In this document: one piece after another, positions 44,601-55,271 of the stretch
Position numbering within the stretch: the first letter of the stretch is position 1
How the letters are laid out: every line of letters starts with the position of its first letter
Origin: Aplidium turbinatum
Lineage: Eukaryota > Chordata > Ascidiacea > Aplousobranchia > Polyclinidae
DNA length: 64,000 nucleotides
Assembly: GCA_918807975.1 (NCBI GenBank)
Contig: OU964928.1
Span: 1,736,001 to 1,800,000, forward strand
Reading direction: 5' to 3'
Notes under the pieces: generated by a model
Seen by the model: only the letters and a program-made list of their open reading frames with translations
Database searches by the model: none
What the model was told of the DNA's origin: nothing
Translations under genes and position numbers: made by a program

Positions 44601-47600
44601 AGCAATCAGGCAGGAAGTTGCCATCAAACAAGTTAACTTTTGACCTTGGTCAAACATGTCAACACAGGTCAGTAATAAAAACTGAAATTGCAAACACAAT
44701 TTGATTCCAAAGATCACATATTTTATTTCTTTTGATGGTAAGAATCCCAGACCGAGCAAAGGATGTTTATCAAACTATCTCAGCTCACCAATGGACTCGT
44801 ACGCCAAAACAAAGCCACAAGAATCCACGTTCTGACGTAACGATGACCTCACGTATCGAAGGTCAACTACGTTGTGTTGTGAGGTCACTGTCCGTGAATG
44901 AAGCGTGATTGTTGACGTTATACTACGGTCAGCCAGTGAGAGGCTTTCGTCATATTTAAGCTGAAAGTCGACAACACGAAAACGAATGACGTGATTTGAT
45001 GACGTATAAAATTTCCACACCTGAAATAACAAAACGAATGACGTCATCTATGCTATTATTCAAAGCAAACAAGAAACTGCACCGACAACAAGATAAAAGC
45101 AAAAATTGTTGAAATTTTCATTCGAAACTGCTGCTCCTCCATCAAAACATGCCTCTCACTAGTAAGGGGTTATAGGAAAGACAAGTCCAGTTGCCACTGA
45201 CTGGTGTTGAAAGTGGAAAGTGATTTAATTTTTGTTATGTTACTCTCTGACTAAGTTTATACCTTTCTGAGTTGTTAAAGTGAGTATTATTGTAAATGTA
45301 AAAAAATTTTCAGCTACAAATGGTTATCTCAATTAAAAACTATAGGCTACAACTAAAAAAATTCAACAGGCTTTCTGCAATCATCGAAACAAAAGCCAAA
45401 TATAGTCGGACTAGACTCTTATAAATAAGCAAAGATGGAATTGCATAGAGCTCTGCAAGCTATAATTGCTGTCTATATTTTGTTGCCATTCGCTTGATTG
45501 CATTTGCAAGAATCAATTACCAGGGCTCAGCACTAGGAGGTTGACAACGAGCCCCAAGATAAACGAGGAACTTGCATTACAATAACAGTTTCATTACAGT
45601 AACATTTGCACAACAATATGTTTCTCGGCAGCCAATTCGTAGCAAGAATTGACAGCGATAGACACGTGTTTTGCCCATGAGGCTGGGCTAATCAGTATCG
45701 CACCGTATTCTTGCCACAAAGGTATTCGACCGCCGCTTTCGATACTGATGAGCCCAGCCTCGTGGGCAAAACACGTGTCTATCGCTGTCAATTCTTGCTA
45801 CAAATCGGCTGCCGAGAAACATCGTTGATTGGATGGTCTGAATGGCTAGCGTGGAAGCTACACCGTTATGGTTAGCGAATCGCAACTGCTCGCAGTGCTA
45901 GTGAGTGCTCAGCCTTGTGCTGATAGCCGGGAAGAACGCCCCTTTCTTCACATTTGCACAACACTTTCCACTAACAGCTGACCGGCAAATCCGTCGTTTG
46001 GGAAAGAAACTATCCATTAAGATCATTCATTAGCCCAAGGACGAGAATAGAAACAGCAACTTTAGACAGTTATTGTTGCATTACAAAGTCGTCATAATGA
46101 CAAAATATTTTGTAAACTGGATATTTTGTTGCGGAATCAAATGCACCACTTACCAGGGTGGTCTGTTCGCTGCATTCTCCAGAAACAGGTGACGTAAATA
46201 TTCCTTTTTCAACAGCGGACACGAGACACCCGCATGCACACTGTGACGTCACAGATTGCGTAGACGTGACGTCGAAAGGACATCGAAAATTATTTCCATT
46301 TATTTTTTCCTTCACGACTTGAAACTGGGTGGAGCTGTTAGAACCTGGATTGTAAGTAGGCTAACTTCAAAATGTGTTGAGCTGGTATTCCAGGAAAATA
46401 TTATGAAATATATACCGATTTTAGGAACGCCATTAAAGTTTGCAAAAGGAAAACGAGAAAAACTAGTTTAAACGATTTTTTTTTCAAAGCTGAAGTTGGC
46501 TGATAAGATAACAATTTACGAATCTTTTCAATATATACGATTTAAAAGTTATTATTTTTTTATATTTGCAATGTGTCAATCTTAGTAAAAATCTTTCCAT
46601 GGCCAACTGATAAGCTACAGTACGCTCTAAATGTGACAGTTGAAAAAGCGACCGTGGACTGGAACCACGTCCAATGGTACGACGACTCAACCCCTGTATG
46701 ATCAACTCGTTGCAAATATTGATTTTTCTGGACTGATATTTGTGAGACTAAAAATTATCCTCGCAACTCTGAGAACGGAGTTTGCTGCGATCTAATATTA
46801 ACATTTTCAGATGGCAAGTAGACGGTGGCTCATAGCTCGAAGTTACAGTTCTTCGTCTGACTCTCTTCAGGAGCTGTCGCCAGACTTAACTTCGAGCTAT
46901 GAGCACCCTTCTATTTGCTACTTTTAAGTTCTCTATCACCAATCAACCCTTCAAACATTTTTAGATGTTGTAACTGAAACATATTGAAATTACGCTGTTA
47001 GCTAAAAAAAAGTGAGTGAATGAGTGGTGAGTGGGGTTTCGAACACGTGTTTTATGTAGCCACAACTATGACACAAGTAAAACAAAACAAAACTTACTTT
47101 TGTCGCATTTTCTACCGACTCCGATTGGCTGAGGATTGTCACATGACCTGACACGCTGACGAATAGGGGGAGAGCATTTACGACTGCAGGTGTTCCAATA
47201 CGACCAAATAGACCAATTACCGTCCAAAGCAAAATCTGTGACATTCCAACTATAAATAACTAGCTATTGATTGACAAGCCAGTTTCTACAAACCAAACAT
47301 CTTTAACCAAACGAAACATTTCCATCACTTTTATTTCAATATTGATGAAAACATTGACATAATTTTCATATAGCACATACAGTACAATTCATACCCTAGA
47401 ATTTCTTCTCTCTCAACGCTATAATTTTCATATGATGTTTTAAAGTAAAAAACTCTAATATTCAATCACATCTTCTCTGTTTTGAGTGTTGCCAAAGGTT
47501 TCTTCTGGCCATGATACACAAGAGACAACAGCTTGCCATCTAAGATAGCCTAAGATGTAGGCTACCGGGTAGCACCCTAGCAGAAAAAAACATCCTTTTT

Positions 47601-50600
47601 ACATGCACTCGTCATGCAATGTAAAATAGAGCAATTTTCTGATTGGAAACACTTCAGTAACTCTATAACTTGCCACGATACCTTTGCCACGTGACCGACA
47701 AACGGTGCGAACGATCGTGTGTGACGTCACATAGCGGAAGCAGATTGCCGCAGAACCGAACGGTTGGAGCATCGAACAAGGAAAAGAAACTTGATCTGGG
47801 AAAGAAACATAAAACAATTTTAGAAAACGTAGATGATTCATTTCAAAACTGAAGAAGTATTATCTTGAAAAGCAATCTGGGGTCTTTCTGTAATATTTAG
47901 ATTCATCCTAAGATGAAAAACCTTTGTTTTAAACTTGAATCAAAATATTTTATATACTTACAAAGGCTCTGAACTCACAGAGCCTGAGCCCCTGTCACCA
48001 AAATTGACAATTTGAAGTCTCCATGTGTTCGTGTGGTAAGGTAGTTGAGAGTTGAACGATTCGTTCACATAGCATGCCATGGCACGATAACTTGTTAAAA
48101 CTGAAGATATTAGCAATAGAAAGGGAGAGGTCATTGCAGACAATTGGTTGACCCAAGTGTTTTGGAATGAAAACCAAGTTTCTTCGAAGCGAATGAAGAG
48201 GAAAATGTATATCTGCTGAACCATATAATCCATAGCAAAAAAATCACAAAACTGCATTACAGATCGCAGAACACAACTTATGATTCCAATTAACTTAGTA
48301 TGGTTACAATTCTTTTGTTTAGCAACTAACTTTCAAACTAACCCAATAAAATGTGTTTAGGGGCGTGCATTCACTCGTGAGTATCACTGTGTCCGCCCCT
48401 GTTTAAGGTTACAAAGGATACAGGTAATTTGTTGAGGGGTTCCAAAATAAGATGAAAACAACAAAATTCAAGAAATCCTTTTCGAAACCTGAATTCCCAA
48501 TTGTGACGTTGGCGATCACACGACTCGAGCCGTCATGAAACATAGCGACAGCCTGTATGACGTCATCACGGGGAACACAAGGGGGCCTCTCCACGGAAAT
48601 CATCACTCTCCGCTCTGTGAACAAATAGGGATGATCACATTTTGTTTGCGTGATAGAAGAAACTACCTTTTTGCAGAAACTTTGACAACACTTTGTGCGG
48701 TCAGAAGTAGCTTTATGACCGTAGCTACGTTGTGACTGTACAGCACAAACTTAGACACCGAAGCTTGAATGCAACAGATTTAGTTGTTGTGACCATTTTA
48801 GAATTACGAAAATAGTTCAGTTCGAAAACAGTCACATTAAATAAAGGATGCTGTACATTTGTACATAATAAGCTTTCAAGTCTTGCATTAACTATCTTCC
48901 TGCCATGGCAGGACAAGACATTACACTTTTTAGAGGTGTGCAGATAAAGCCGTATAGGCTGCGGGGTTTAGTCAATTCTCTGCTTCAACCAACTTATCAG
49001 GAAACGGCTTTGCTGGCTGGGAAGAACACCAATATGCTACAACTTTGCAATAAAAACTTTTTAATTTACTATGTGTGTTAGTTTGAATACTTTAATCAAT
49101 TTCAATAACTTGTCACTTATCTCTCTAACTTATCTCTCCAACTTAAACAACTTACCTGTGCATGGAAATATGTTTTTGCTTAATTTTAATGAGTATTCTC
49201 CGCTCCAATCAGCGCGCATTACGTCACTTTCGCTGACGACGACATCGGACATGCCGCTGCTTACAAGCAACTGCGCAACGTAATTGCCAGGTTTAGAAAA
49301 TACGTCACACTCGCAAACGATTGACGTTGGCGGAAACGACACGTCATAGGTTTTCATGGCAACTGTAGGAAAATAGTGTGGTTGAGAATATTATAGACTA
49401 CTGCTAATATTATTATAATAATAATATATAATAAACATAATATTAATATTAATATAAAATAATAATAAATTATAACATAATATATATAATAATATTGCTC
49501 TGATTATTATCAGTTGAGGTATTATTGCTAATTTGCATCCACAGAATGCTGGCATTTGCACCACAAGTTGATCTCTCGTCTTAGTTTGTTAAAGGATCAA
49601 TTTCACTAATAACAGCAACTTCAGCATTACCAGGAAACACCAAAACTAAACTGACTCATCATTGAGTTTTCGATGAAACTTGTTGATGTACCGGATAACT
49701 ACGAAAATGCCAATTACAATACACGATACACCAGTGAACGGAAAAGGTAAAAAACGTAACTGTTTTAAAGGGTATAGGAATAATTGTATTTTGGAATCGA
49801 AAACAAGGCAGGCGTGTCTGTTGTTATCATTCACGATAAAACCCAACTTGTTTGAAGCATGTTAGTGCAGTACAAGTTACTTTGCTGTCGTCATAAACTG
49901 TTTCGAATTTAAGAAATATAAAAAGCTTGGAATAATTGCAAATATAATAAAGGCAATCACCTGTGTTATTTCTAAAGACACGCACTTGCGCCTTGTACCG
50001 GTTAGCTACAGCTGATTGACACACGTCGCGTGGTGGCGTTATTGTGACCTAAACAACAAAAAGTAGAAAATGTCATAAAATTCAACTTTGTTTGCAAAAG
50101 CTTTTTTTTATCGTTTCAACATTGCTAAACGTAGAAAAGTTGCAAAACTACAACCTCACCAGCTGTGCAATGTGCATCCCACACAACGCCACGGCAAGAT
50201 AACATCTAATGAGGTGGATTCTACAACTCGGCTACGATGGATTTAACTTCCTCACAACCTTAAAATAGACTTGACAACGTGTCGAGCACAAACCCGGAAT
50301 ATCTTTCTTGCTGCAGGAAGCCCAAGAACTTGTGTGTTTGAGGTGATTGGATAATTTCACAAAAGGAATTAGCCAAGACGACAAACTTCATTCACCAAGC
50401 ATCAAGCTCAGATAGAAGTTAACTTCATATAAAACTGTACAAAATCTTTAGTTTGTATTTAAACAAAAGAGACCGAGGTATACAGTAAAATAATAGAATG
50501 AGTTGGAATTCTTAGAAAGATGAAAGTACTGTACGATAAACACTACCGAAACAAACGTGAAAGAAAATTGATTGAGACTGTTTGCCAAGTATTTAATGCG

Positions 50601-53600
50601 GGAAGCACTTAAACATAAAAATTTTTGGTTAGACAGATGAATTATTGTCCCAATCAGAAGTTACAGGAACAGCGTTTCAACCAATCAGAAAGTTACAGGT
50701 AAGATGGAGAAAAAACGCAAACTCTTGAGATAGAAAGTAAAATCATTGAACGTTCCGCCGTAGCCAGCGTGGTCTAGTGGGTTAAGCCTGGGAATAAATT
50801 TCGATGACGTGGGTTCGATTCCCACCCAGTCATAACTCTTTTATCTTCTATAATTACCAAACAAACTTCAAAGTAGGATCAACTCTCTGGCTGAATGCTT
50901 GAAGGGTCACAAATGGACAATAGTCACTCAAACATATGTTCTGATTGATTGGCGAGGTCTTACGGGAAATTGTCATGTTTAAGAGGTTACCATTCAATGC
51001 AATGTGGAATCGTAGAAGTTGGACAACAACTCAAGCGCGATACCTGCATGAAGCATTTACGTCATCCCTCCTGACCTTACCGTCACATCCGTGGTGAAAA
51101 CTTCATGGAATGATTTCACGGAGATGTCAATGTCTGGCCACCTGTTGGCAGTAGAAACAGCACTCGCTGAAGATGAATTGTCATAACCTGCAAAAGAATT
51201 ACAAGTTTTTAGATGCGTACGCTGTTTGGCGGTGAGATGGGGCAGCGGATAAGGCGCTCGCTTTGCAATCATTCAACCCTGGTTTGACTTCCCGCTAAAG
51301 CTCGTTGTTGAAAAACACCGGTCACCTCTATTCAGGGTGTAGTAAATTGGGTGGGCGTAAATTGTAGTAAATTGGGTGGGCGTAGTTGCTGAAGGAAAGG
51401 TGGCCGAGAGAAAGGAACTGACCATCCTACTCTCGTTAGTGCCGAAGGCTACAATGAGAACCTCACCTTCTCATACCCAACACTTGAGTCAAGTATGGGA
51501 CCACCTTTACCTTTTAGACTCTCTCGCTTCTTTCATAAGTACCACCGATATGGATAATTATAAAACAATTTCTTGCGTTGTTGTGGTAACTGCAGACTAG
51601 GCCACCACAACATGCTGAGAATGGCAACCAGCTTTAGTATCAATATTTCGTCAGTCAGAGACTGAATATTATTACCAAGGGAAATGAAATAGGTGAAAAC
51701 TACATGTTTAGCAGCAAAATAGCACAACACAGAAACGTATTGAATCAAACATTTGCAATGAAGCTACAGCATCAGAGAGATCATGCCCAGCTAGAGAAAG
51801 TCGTACATTGTGCATGGATTAAGCTTTTGCAGACGTTGAATCAATGCAAACAGGACGGATTTTGTTTGCTAGGTAGTGACTGCGTTTCATTCTCGCACAA
51901 GACGCTGGTTGAGAAAGATTTCCAACATTGGGAAAGCGACGCGATTTATTCTTTATGCACTGATAGATTCTTATAAAATAGCCTCGCCTGAAAATATTGA
52001 GTAGCAAGGCAATAAAAGCAGAATAAAAAATAACGTATTCTTTGGTTTATTGAACGTTCTCCTATGACGAAACAATGTTGAAGAACATTTTCAAAACCAA
52101 CTGCATTGCTGAAGCCGCTTCATGGCCATCACCAGGTCTCAAAATGCAAATATTTTCATCAATTTTTTGTTAAAACACGTTGATATGATGTCAGAAAAAC
52201 ACTTAGTAGACAAAGAGACAATAAAACTCATTCATCGCTTTATGGGAAATGAAGGCAATAAATTTAACGACCGCCCAGTGACCAATTGAGTGAGAAGAGA
52301 TCCTTCCATGGTCGGCAACCAATAACCATTAACCTCGCAAAGTTAGAAATATTCTTCAAGTAAACTGGAAAGTTCAACAACTTCATAAAATTTGGATCGT
52401 TTTTAATGAAAATCTTTTTTGTGCAAAACTCATCTCTAGTGCCCTCAATGTAGTAATGGATTTCAAATTGAGTTATTCGTAAGGTTTAAAATTCTTACTT
52501 TTAACGCTTTAGTTCAGTCTGACGCTTGCAGCATTCTTTATTACGTCGTTTTCATTTCACTTGTGACATAACAGGATAATGAAACTTCGCTTTCAAAGTT
52601 TAGACGTTTGTGGTTGTTGAAAGCGTTGAAACAACGTAACATTGTCACTGTGTGACCGATAGTAACCTCTAATCCTCACCTGACAAACTTTTCAGCACAA
52701 ACTTGTAATCACCCAACCGTGAAAAATATCCACAATCAAACACCAATGTGACGTCATCACCAATCTGTAATTGTAATAAAATAAAACGTCATTATGACAT
52801 CACATCACGCATGCCGAACTCGTGATACAATTGACGAACAAATAAATTCAACTCGATGAGAATTTTCCACCGCGGAAACAGAACAGAATCTGCACATCCG
52901 GGATGTTTGATGAAGAAAAAAAAACTTCGCGGAAGATCTGAATCATGGATCAAGACTTTTTGTGAAACTGGGTGAAACGAAAGTCACACAAAGAAATAAA
53001 CAGGAAAACAAAATAAAACAAGTAGAACATAAACAACAGACGGAAGTCTGACCAGGTACAAACAAATAATATTAGGCGATGATCAATATCTTGCTTTGGG
53101 TTAGTTGGATGAACAGAGGCCAACAAAAAGGTAGCAGCGATAAAACGTGATCGTTGTACACCAAATTAGGATAATAAGTTATACAACCTGTTGGAAAATT
53201 TCATACAGAAGAATTAATAAGCCCAATAGCAGCATGGTTCATTTACAGCACTGTTGCTCTACAATTGTTAGCCAGACAGCAAATCAACCATTTTTACATT
53301 AACTCAACGTCTGTAGATGTTGAATCAATGTAAAAAAAGGTTGATTTTCTGTCTGGTTAGAATCTATTCGCGAATTTGATTGTCAATTTCAATTTTGTAT
53401 TATGTCTACAATGAAATCGCATTGCTACCCGACTTATGCTTCATCGTACATTCAAAAAAGAAAACAATCGAGTCTGTTTTTAATTCCTGAGTCTGGTCCG
53501 ACCTGGTATCGAACACAGACTTATCCGAATCAGAGACGAAACCACTACCCACTCATGTAGGTGGAACTAAGCAGCGATGAAACGTATTTGCCTTCGTCAA

Positions 53601-54348
53601 GGAACAAATAATTGCCTCAAAAAAAAAAAAATTAAACTAACAACTTAAAGTCAATAATCCATCAACTAGTTCTTAGCCAAGTAAGAAAATAAGCGCATGA
53701 AAGTAAATAGGTTCTCTAAGAGTGAATACTCTTTTGATGTTTTTGAAATTTACCATGGAGATAATCACATGAAACAACAATTTTTTGCTCCTGTTATAAA
53801 AACAACACAATTCAAGATATAAAAAATAAGTTCATGATGATTTGCAGCCACGACGCAAGAAAATAATCACAAGTAGAGACATGACCTTTGTTATCTCATC
53901 CTAGCTGTTACGTTTATTCAAGGCATCAACTGCATAATGTAAATTTTGTTTTATATTTGTAGGTGAGCACACAATATATGTGTGTGAGGATGTCTGCTTT
54001 GTAAAGTGATGAGTGCAGCGCATATTTGAGCTTGATACAGCTCTAGATAAAAACGTATTAGTATTGTTTTTATTAGTTCCGTTTCTCTTCATTACGTTAT
54101 GCAAGGAAAAATAACAATTGCTATCAATTTCTGCCGACTTTATAAACTTCTGGGGAAAACAGCAAAACTTACCTGCCCGTTGAACCTTGTGACCATCTGG
54201 CCGGTGATTGGGGAGGTCTCATCACCGTAAAAAACTTCAATTAATCTCCCAGCCTGAGCCCCTGCAACCGTGACGGTGACGTCACTTGAAAAAGCGACGA
54301 TTTGCTTCGGGGCTTTGATTATGACGTCGGAAAACGTCAAGAAAACAT
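41605..54348 (-). CDS. THSD1: THSD1-like type I membrane protein with TSP1 and CUB-like domains (signal-peptide exon not found)
   Basis: Exons, minus strand: 54348-54173, 52764-52680, 51187-51081, 50048-49961, 49362-49156, 48614-48489, 48100-47962, 47249-47098, 46344-46154, 45020-44789, 44105-43911, 42934-42890, 42368-42262 and 41727-41605. Phases join throughout (about 658 codons with stop; the start is upstream). The ectodomain matches vertebrate THSD1 landmarks: VFDCGYFSRLGDYKF, CDVFSKPGNYVAQLL and ISVERPPC. The TSP1 repeat is at 47098-47249 (WSIWSYWNTCSRKC). It is followed by a CUB-like domain (CGCLV, KGIFTSP, VWKFYTSSNHVIRF) absent from human THSD1. The transmembrane segment is in 43911-44105 (IGVSICVVIILLVVVIAVV). 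The tail has AAYYLAQRQLQLMK, like human YRLAQQQLKEMK, then EHVAQP. Human THSD1 links endothelial adhesions to talin; function here is inferred. Exons 42890-42934 and 41605-41727 and the weak donor GTTTCG at 48488 are the least certain. The tail is shorter than in human. Confidence 0.85.
42113..42140 (+). other. Hammerhead-ribozyme-like motif
   Basis: CTGATGA, extra G, helix GACAC/GTGTC with a 6-base loop, then GAAA and ACGTTTGAG. The helix sequence differs from the 18498 copy yet still pairs, while the flanking blocks are the same. It is a 3' neighbour within a THSD1 intron, antisense to the gene. Confidence 0.35.
42582..42663 (+). tRNA. tRNA-Ser (anticodon UGA)
   Basis: An 82-nt cloverleaf: acceptor GCTGCTA/TTGCAGC (one T-T mismatch), D-arm GGCCGAGTGGTTAAGG, anticodon stem TTGGA/TCCAA with loop CTTGAAA (anticodon TGA), a long variable arm GGGA/TCCC as expected for serine, T-arm GCAGG-TTCGAAT-CCTGT and discriminator G. 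The downstream terminator is weak (only TTT within CTTTCG), so function is likely but not certain. It lies in an intron of the THSD1-like gene on the opposite strand. Confidence 0.8.
44301..44355. mobile_element. Half copy of the palindromic MITE
   Basis: CCAGCAAATCCGCC, TTTTTATTATTGATTCAACG and TTTGCAGACGG match one arm and the centre of the family. The other arm is lost. Confidence 0.45.
45619..45821. repeat. Fold-back with 82-bp arms
   Basis: The arms 45619-45700 and 45740-45821 are reverse complements with only a few differences (TGTTTCTCGGCAGCC, AGCAAGAATTGACAGCG and ATAGACACGTGTTTTGCCCA shared). The spacer is 39 bp. It lies in a THSD1 intron and no element family is recognised. Confidence 0.87.
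46813..46921. repeat. Short fold-back in a THSD1 intron
   Basis: GCAAGTAGACGGTGGCTCAT and AGCTCGAAGTTA on the left are complemented on the right by TAACTTCGAGCT, ATGAGCACCC and TTGCTAC. The arms are about 35 bp. Confidence 0.7.
49405..49500. repeat. AT-rich (TAA/TAT) low-complexity stretch
   Basis: Almost only A and T in TAATAT and TAATAA patterns. It lies in a THSD1 intron. Confidence 0.85.
50762..50833 (+). repeat. tRNA-like sequence, SINE head or decayed tRNA
   Basis: It has GTGGTCTAGTGGGTTAAG (A-box) and a perfect T-arm GTGGG-TTCGATT-CCCAC, but no anticodon stem can be drawn and the acceptor does not pair. It is therefore not called as a tRNA gene. Confidence 0.45.
51232..51515 (+). repeat. 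tRNA-derived SINE, family B, fullest copy
   Basis: The head has GGGGCAGCGGATAAGGCGC (A-box) and CCTGGTTTGACTTCCCGC (B-box). The body includes AAATTGGGTGGGCGTA, partly duplicated (near 51342 and 51370), and the end is TATGGGACCACCTTTACC. Other copies lie at 28258 and 31670. It abuts the acceptor side of a THSD1 exon ending at 51187. Confidence 0.72.
51826..51892. mobile_element. Half copy of the palindromic MITE
   Basis: TTTGCAGACGTTGAATCAATG and GGACGGATTTTGTTTGCTAGG equal the centre and right arm of the family. Confidence 0.5.
53110..53215 (-). repeat. Retroelement 3' end, diverged copy
   Basis: AACGATCACGTTTTATCGCTGCTACC on the minus strand, with neighbouring blocks, follows the layout of 33875 and 35835. 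The pentamer tail is not preserved. Confidence 0.45.
53272..53356. mobile_element. Palindromic MITE, reference copy
   Basis: The 85-bp unit has ends CCAGACAGCAAATCAACC and GGTTGATTTTCTGTCTGG, with inner arms TTTTTACATT and AATGTAAAAA around CAACGTCTGTAGATGTTG. TTAG is repeated at both sides (53268-53271 and 53357-53360), possibly the target duplication. The whole element is one hairpin. There is no coding content; the superfamily is unknown. Confidence 0.82.
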
Positions 54349-55020
54349 CTAAAGATGAGTAAAATATGACATTTAATATACAAAATAAGAACGCGCTTTG
54401 TTAACACCGTGATAAGCATCGCGAGCTGAATGTATTGGAGGATCATAAAGGTAACATCCTTCTCAAAGCCCGAGCCGTGTGCAAATTCTGACGAAAGTAT
54501 GGCGACTTATCTGAAAACAATTGTGTAGCAAAGCGACCTCACAAAACCGCGGTTGCTTAAAATGAATTTATCAAGTACATGAGTTGGTTAAGCTGTGAGA
54601 GCTTGTTTATTGTTTTATGTTATGTTTCAAATATTCAACAAACCCACCCATTGGTAGATTGACCCAAATCTCATATTAAGTATAACAAAAAAAAATTTGG
54701 GGTTGAGGAAAGTCTCAAAATTGTTGAAGCAATTCAAAAACTTGATCGTTTCTTCTCAAGATAAGATAACAGCGTTTTGGATGTTTTGAATTTTCCTGTA
54801 ATGACTGAGAAGCTTGTCAAGGAATAGACACGTTTCGCATTTCATGACATAAATTCCTTTACTATTTTGTGATTACAAGTCTTAGCTGAGAGACAAGGGA
54901 GTGACCTTCGGTCAGATCTCGGCGCCATGGCCATTCTATTGACACACACTCACACAGTCAGCACCATACAGTCGGACACTCGGTCATTTTACATTGATGC
55001 AACACTTGAAGAAAGGTGCA

Positions 55021-55271
55021 CGGTCGTTTGGTCGACAGACATTTGGTCGACAGGACGTTTGGTCGACAGGACGTTTGGTCGACAGGACGTTAGGTCGACA
55101 GAACGATTTATTTTAGGGTTAGGGTTAGAGTCAGGGTTAGATTAGGGTTATGGTTAGTTAACTAACCCTAACCCTAAAATAAATCGTTCTGTCGACCTAA
55201 CGTCCTGTCGACCAAACGTCCTGTCGACCAAATGTCTGTCGACCAAACGTCCTGTCGACCAAATGACCGGG
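55021..55271. repeat. Fold-back with 16-bp GGTCGAC repeats and telomere-like centre
   Basis: The left arm (about 55021-55125) has a 16-bp tandem unit, GTTTGGTCGACAGGAC, with variants, then AACGATTTATTTTAGGG. The right arm (about 55160-55271) is its reverse complement. The centre is TTAGGG/TTAGGGTT-type sequence and ends in TTAACTAACCC, joining the two orientations of the telomere repeat. The arms are nearly identical. Confidence 0.9.

Noticed and set aside
50762-50833. Possible second tRNA
   Set aside because: The T-arm is perfect but the anticodon and acceptor stems do not form.
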